From NCBI RefSeq assembly GCF_014205225.1, contig NZ_JACHNB010000001.1, positions 5,313,501 to 5,377,500 on the forward strand: a stretch of DNA of 64,000 bases, in the 5' to 3' direction. Shown here one piece after another: positions 60,474-64,000 of this stretch. Origin of the DNA: Actinoplanes octamycinicus. GTDB taxonomy: Bacteria; Actinomycetota; Actinomycetes; Mycobacteriales; Micromonosporaceae. Position 1 is the first letter of the stretch; the number at the start of each line of letters is the position of its first letter. The notes beneath the pieces were generated by a model. That model had not been told where the DNA came from. It made no database searches and saw only the letters and a list, made by a program, of their open reading frames with translations. The position numbers and the translations under genes are program-made.

Positions 60474-61631
60474 TCAGTCGCCTTTGACGTTTACCAGCTG
60501 GCGTAGGGTGTGGCGGATTTCCACCAGGCTCGCGGCGTCCTGCATGACTACGTCGATGGGCTTGTAGGCCTGGGGGATCTCGTCCAGGAAGGCGTCCGTG
60601 TCGCGGAACTCGATGCCCTTCATGGCGGTGCGCAGCTGCTCGCGGGTGAAGGTCTTGCGGGCCTTCGAGCGGGAGTAGGCGCGGCCGGCGCCGTGCGGGG
60701 ACGAGTTCAGCGAGGTGGCGTCGCCCTTGCCGGACACCACGTAGGAGGCGTCGCCCATCGAGCCGGGGATCAGGCCGGGCCGGCCCTTCTCGGCGTTGAT
60801 CGCGCCCTTGCGGGACAGCCACACCTGCTTGCCGTAGTGCGTCTCCTGCTCGGTGTAGTTGTGGTGGCACTGGACCCGCTCGCGTTCCTCGACCGGCCCG
60901 CCGGCGAACTCGGCGAAGCAGGCGATCACCCGGTCCATCATCTCGTCCCGGTTGGCCAGCGCGAACTCCTGCGCCCAGCGCAGCTCGGCGAGGTAGGCGG
61001 CGAACTCCTCGGTGCCCTCTTCGAGGTAGGCCAGGTCGCGGTCCGGCAGGGTGATGCCGCGCTTGGTCATCAGGTCCTGGGCGATCCGGATGTGATGGCT
61101 GGCGATCTTGTTGCCGACGCCGCGCGAGCCGGAGTGCAGGAACAGCCACACCCAGCCGTGCTCGTCGCGGCACACCTCGATGAAGTGGTTACCGCTGCCG
61201 AGCGAGCCGAGCTGCAGCTGCCAGTTCTTCGCATAACGGGCCGGATCGAAGGTGGCGCGCGCGGTCAGCTGCTGCACGCGCTTCTGGGCAGAATCGGTCA
61301 GCCGGGTGTTGTAGCCGCCGGCCGACAGGGGGATCGTCCGCTCGATCGCGAGCCGGAGTTCGCCGCGGTCCGGGCGCAGGTCCTCGACCCGGTACTGGGT
61401 GCGGACGGCGGCCATCCCGCAGCCGATGTCGACGCCGACCGCGGCCGGGATCAGCGCGCCGAGGGTCGGGATGACCGAGCCGACGGTGGCGCCCTTGCCC
61501 AGGTGGGCGTCCGGCATCAGGGCGATGTGCGGATGGATGAAGGGGAGCCGGGACGCCTTCTCGGCCTGCTGGAGGGTCTCCGGCTCGATCAGGCTGGCCC
61601 AGTTGACCAGGCGTTCGTTGATCCGCTGCAC
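60474..61631 (-). CDS. rtcB: RtcB RNA ligase
   Basis: The start is GTG 61631 with GGGAGGAG 7 bp upstream, giving 385 residues. Mn/GTP-binding residues are in DIGCGM (about C65), GSGNHFIEV, LHSGSRGVGN, CHHNYTEQE and the guanylylated-His motif SSPHGAGR. RtcB seals 2',3'-cyclic phosphate and 5'-OH RNA ends. There is no RtcA, archease or RtcR gene nearby. It would repair tRNA or rRNA after cleavage, for example by toxin RNases. Confidence 0.93.
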   Translation of the reverse strand: MQRINERLVNWASLIEPETLQQAEKASRLPFIHPHIALMPDAHLGKGATVGSVIPTLGALIPAAVGVDIGCGMAAVRTQYRVEDLRPDRGELRLAIERTIPLSAGGYNTRLTDSAQKRVQQLTARATFDPARYAKNWQLQLGSLGSGNHFIEVCRDEHGWVWLFLHSGSRGVGNKIASHHIRIAQDLMTKRGITLPDRDLAYLEEGTEEFAAYLAELRWAQEFALANRDEMMDRVIACFAEFAGGPVEERERVQCHHNYTEQETHYGKQVWLSRKGAINAEKGRPGLIPGSMGDASYVVSGKGDATSLNSSPHGAGRAYSRSKARKTFTREQLRTAMKGIEFRDTDAFLDEIPQAYKPIDVVMQDAASLVEIRHTLRQLVNVKGD

Positions 61632-61766
61632 GTGGTGGCTCCTCCCGTGATCGGAGCAGATCCTGCCACGGCGGCCGGCCCGGGACACCGGAATGACGGT
61701 GGGCCACTCCGGAGCGGAGTGACCCACGGCGGTGCGCCGGTCGGACCCGGGAGGAGTCACTTGAGA

Positions 61767-61788
61767 ACCGGAGCCGGGAAGCTCCGGT
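61767..61788. terminator. Hairpin terminator after STAS gene
   Basis: ACCGGAGC (61767-61774) and GCTCCGGT (61781-61788) form a perfect 8-bp stem with loop CGGGAA. CGTACCGGAAA follows, the element found at several other gene ends in this window. Confidence 0.65.
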
Positions 61789-61804
61789 CGTACCGGAAAT
61801 CGGT

Positions 61805-62131
61805 CTAGGAATTGGTGGCGGGCTCGCCGGTGAGCGTCTCCTCCAGGTGGGTGACCTGCAGCAGCATGCGGACCATCGGCCCGAAATCGCGCAGCCGGAA
61901 GGTGACCCCGCGGGCCTCGGCGGCCTTGCGCGCCGCGACGAAGACCCCCAGCCCGGTGGAGTCGAGGAAGGCGACCTTGTGCAGATCCACCTCCACGTGG
62001 GCGAAACCGGTCGTCTCCACGGCCTGCCGGAGGACCTGCCGGAGCGCGGCGGCGCTATCCGCGTCGATGTCTCCGTCGGGCACGACGACGACCCGATCGT
62101 CGTGCCGTTCGATCGTGCACTCGAACTCCAT
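61805..62131 (-). CDS. STAS-domain anti-sigma factor antagonist
   Basis: A 108-residue STAS protein. The phosphorylatable Ser is S58 in VAFLDSTGLG; VVVVPDGDIDADSAAALR is the fold start. Anti-sigma antagonists release a SigB/SigF-type sigma factor from its anti-sigma kinase when unphosphorylated. The SigB-type gene downstream is its probable functional partner, though the two are divergent with about 250 bp between; an anti-sigma gene is not in the window. Confidence 0.88.
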   Translation of the reverse strand: MEFECTIERHDDRVVVVPDGDIDADSAAALRQVLRQAVETTGFAHVEVDLHKVAFLDSTGLGVFVAARKAAEARGVTFRLRDFGPMVRMLLQVTHLEETLTGEPATNS

Positions 62132-62383
62132 CTGCCTGTCCCCCTGTCGCGAAACGGTTTGGCCCGCGCCGTTGCCCAGAATCCCGATCCGTCAAACTTA
62201 TGGGTGCTATCTGCATGACTTCATACTTTCGGCTAGCCGGATGTCAGCTCTACGGCTAAGGTTCGGCCATCGGTCAAACAGGGTGCCGAGAACGATCCAG
62301 GTGTGCTTCAAGGCATCGGGACGTGTCTCTGGTGCCGCGAACCGGCCCGTGCGCGACCCCCGGCGCCTGATTGAGGGGATGTC

Positions 62384-63148
62384 ATGCGCTCGTCCACTGT
62401 TCTTCCGTCCGCCGATTTCGACGATCCCTGCTTGGAAGAACTGGCCGCCACCTCGCGGACCGATCCGGACTGGCCGGTGGTGCGCGAGCGGGTGATCAAC
62501 GCCTGGCTGCCGATGGCCCGTCGGCTGGCCCGGCGCTACGCCAACCGCGGCGAGGATCTCGACGACCTGACCCAGGTCGCCACGGTCGGGCTGATCAAGG
62601 CGGTGGACGGGTTCGATCCGGAGCGCGGCGGCGAGTTCGCCGGCTACGCCATCCCCACCGTGCTGGGCGAGCTGAAGCGGCACTTCCGGGACCGGATGTG
62701 GAACATCCGGGTGCCGCGCCGGCTGCAGGAGCTGAACATGGCGATCAACCGGGCCCGCGGGGAGCTGGTGCAGACCCTGGGCCGGGCGCCGACCGTCGCG
62801 GACATCGCGGGTCACCTGGGGATCAGCGAGGAGGACGTGATCGAGGGGCTGGAGGGCGCCTACGCCTACCGGCCGACCTCGTTGTCCACCCCGGTCGGCC
62901 CGGAGGGCGACGCCGAGCTGGGCGACACGATCGGCGGCACCGACCCCGGTTACGCGCTGACCGAGCTGCACATCACGCTGGGCCCGGCGCTGGCCCGGCT
63001 GACCGAGCGGGAGCAGCAGATCATCGCGCTGCGTTTCCACGGCAACCTGACCCAGAGCCAGATCGGCGAGCAGATCGGGGTGTCCCAGATGCACGTGTCC
63101 CGGCTGTTGACCGGCGCGCTGGGCAAGTTGCGCGAGTTCATGAACTGA
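62384..63148 (+). CDS. SigB/SigF/SigG-subfamily sigma-70 factor
   Basis: A 254-residue sigma factor. Region 2: VINAWLPMARRLARRYANRGEDLDDLTQVATVGLIKAVDGFDP (in parts), GEFAGYAIPTVLGELKRHFRD, WNIRVPRRLQE. Region 4: LTEREQQIIALRFHGNLTQSQIGEQIGVSQMHVSRLL. Such factors direct stress or developmental genes. The divergent STAS gene supports control by partner switching. No anti-sigma kinase is visible in the window. Confidence 0.92.
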   Translation: MRSSTVLPSADFDDPCLEELAATSRTDPDWPVVRERVINAWLPMARRLARRYANRGEDLDDLTQVATVGLIKAVDGFDPERGGEFAGYAIPTVLGELKRHFRDRMWNIRVPRRLQELNMAINRARGELVQTLGRAPTVADIAGHLGISEEDVIEGLEGAYAYRPTSLSTPVGPEGDAELGDTIGGTDPGYALTELHITLGPALARLTEREQQIIALRFHGNLTQSQIGEQIGVSQMHVSRLLTGALGKLREFMN

Positions 63149-63206
63149 CCGGCGTCACCCGGGCAGGCATCGCCGCGGAGGTCGGACGGCTGCATCAAGG
63201 TGGTTC

Positions 63207-63830
63207 TCAGGCTCTGATCAGCAGGGCCCGGCCGAACCGGGCCTCGAGCACGGCCGCACCTCGGACGACCGCGGGCAGGGTGATCGCGAAGACCACGCTG
63301 AGCGCCAGGTAGAAGAGCACGATGCCGCCATAGCTGTCGGTGATGCCGAGCAGCTCCGGCAGCTCGTGGTTGCCCGGGCCGTCCGGCAGCGACCAGCCCC
63401 AGGCACCCCAGGTCAGCGAGCCGAGCATGGCCGACCACCAGGTCGCGGTCAGCACGAACGCGATGGTGCTCGGGATCCACCGGAGCAGGGCGTGTGCCAC
63501 GTCGCGCCAGCTCTGCGGGTGGGTGAGGCGGGCCTTGATCGTCGTCGGGTAGGCCGGCCGGCGCACCGCGGTGCCGAGCACCGTCGCGATGCGGGCCCGC
63601 TCCAGGTCCGCGAAGCGGCGCGCGACCGCCATCGCGAAGATCAGCAACGGTACGCCGATCCAGACCACCGCGAGGCCGAGGCCGGCGGCGAACGGGGTGA
63701 CCGCGACGATGACCGAGGCCACCGCGAGCGGAAGCCCGGTCAGCGCGTAGCGGGTGTCGGAGAGCAGCCGCGGCAGCAACCGTGCGGCCGGCGCCGGGAC
63801 CAGGTTCACTTCGAGCTGCGTCGTTGTCAT
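63207..63830 (-). CDS. Stand-alone sensor-domain membrane protein (PF13796-like)
   Basis: A 207-residue protein with start ATG 63830 (MTTTQLEVNL). Four hydrophobic segments in two hairpins, with PLAVASVIVAVTPFAAGLGLAVVWIGVPLLIFAMAVAR and ADLERARIATVLGT between, resemble the putative sensor domain that often precedes the kinase domain in actinomycete histidine kinases. Here no kinase is fused; one may lie outside the window. It converges on the sigma factor gene. Confidence 0.75.
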   Translation of the reverse strand: MTTTQLEVNLVPAPAARLLPRLLSDTRYALTGLPLAVASVIVAVTPFAAGLGLAVVWIGVPLLIFAMAVARRFADLERARIATVLGTAVRRPAYPTTIKARLTHPQSWRDVAHALLRWIPSTIAFVLTATWWSAMLGSLTWGAWGWSLPDGPGNHELPELLGITDSYGGIVLFYLALSVVFAITLPAVVRGAAVLEARFGRALLIRA

Positions 63831-63888
63831 GGGACAGACGCTAGTGACGCCGGCCGACCGCTTCGATGGTGCAGCCGGATCAACCGGT

Positions 63889-63906
63889 GGTGGGGCTGAC
63901 CCCACC
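63889..63906. promoter_or_regulatory. GGTGGGG/CCCCACC inverted repeat before the sensor gene
   Basis: GGTGGGG-ctga-CCCCACC is a perfect 7-bp inverted repeat 59 bp before the sensor-domain start, an operator or hairpin candidate. The rest of 63831-64000 has no gene; GAGAGG near 63980 followed by ATG at 63996 could be the start of a plus-strand gene beyond the edge. Confidence 0.4.
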
Positions 63907-64000
63907 ATCGGCCTTCGTGGAACCGATCCAGTTTGGCCCGGGCGGGCCAGGGTATGCGAGGACGGCCGCATTCCCTTATCGAGAGGTTTGTCCGGATGGA

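Noticed and set aside
62132..62383. Regulatory site in the STAS/sigma factor intergenic region.
   Set aside because: GAAACGGTTT at 62150 partly resembles the LacI-type motif but is not a palindrome and was not counted in the regulon.
1..64000. Secondary-metabolite cluster, integrated phage or transposon.
   Set aside because: No PKS/NRPS, terpene, lanthipeptide, integrase, transposase or phage structural genes were found; the oxidoreductases are scattered and unlinked.

Overview
The window is very GC-rich, gene-dense DNA with short, often overlapping gene junctions. It carries families typical of actinomycetes: a mycothiol-dependent DinB/maleylpyruvate isomerase-type enzyme, F420-linked oxidoreductases (LLM and PPOX classes), a SigB/SigF-type sigma factor with a STAS protein, LuxR-type two-component systems, and long secreted multidomain glycosidases. 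A filamentous actinomycete of the Micromonosporaceae type (Actinoplanes-like) fits best, but this is inferred from gene content only. No rRNA, tRNA, CRISPR array, transposase or prophage genes were seen.

Layout. 1-3300: a tightly coupled minus-strand set made of an EAD2/VMAP-C protein, a 33-residue ORF and an SAV_2336-like/NB-ARC NTPase cut by the left edge; this looks like an NTP-dependent conflict (defence or signalling) locus. 3.5-7.7 kb: a membrane diguanylate cyclase, a streptogramin-B-lyase-like propeller and small membrane or hypothetical proteins. 7.75-11.6 kb: a minus-strand operon of histidine kinase, response regulator, ABC ATPase and two ABC-2 permeases. 11.6-19 kb: an MpaB/Lcp-like oxygenase, two [2Fe-2S] proteins, a CHASE4-type chemoreceptor, a DJ-1/PfpI protein, TspO and a flavin monooxygenase. 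19.1-23.1 kb: a second candidate defence locus, with a KAP-type P-loop NTPase, a two-TM miniprotein and, divergently, an HTH domain fused to an Eco29kI-type GIY-YIG nuclease without a methyltransferase.

23.1-40 kb holds metabolic and secreted functions (M14 carboxypeptidase, serine hydrolase, flavin amine oxidase, GH5-like glycosidase, phosphoesterases, VOC proteins, a D-threonine-aldolase-like enzyme) with local regulators (TetR, MarR, LysR, ArsR), several with clear palindromic operators. 40.2-42.5 kb has a CIRCE-controlled Hsp20 and an ABC-F ATPase behind a long leader. 44.4-52 kb has a GH87 alpha-1,3-glucanase-like enzyme and a GH78 alpha-L-rhamnosidase; a CTGAAACGTTTC-type operator is shared between the GH78 gene and the chemoreceptor gene, with a half site near the GH87 gene. 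52-58.4 kb has a multicopper oxidase, a second kinase/regulator pair whose kinase carries a Gly/Ser insertion at the ATP lid, and a permease/TIGR03943 pair with a coupled Ala-Thr-Pro repeat gene between them. 58.6-64 kb has a secreted repeat protein, a 22-bp G-rich tandem array, RtcB, a STAS protein, a SigB-type sigma factor and a stand-alone sensor-domain membrane protein.

The two conflict-type loci (1-3.3 kb and 19.1-23.1 kb) are the best candidates for incompletely described systems.
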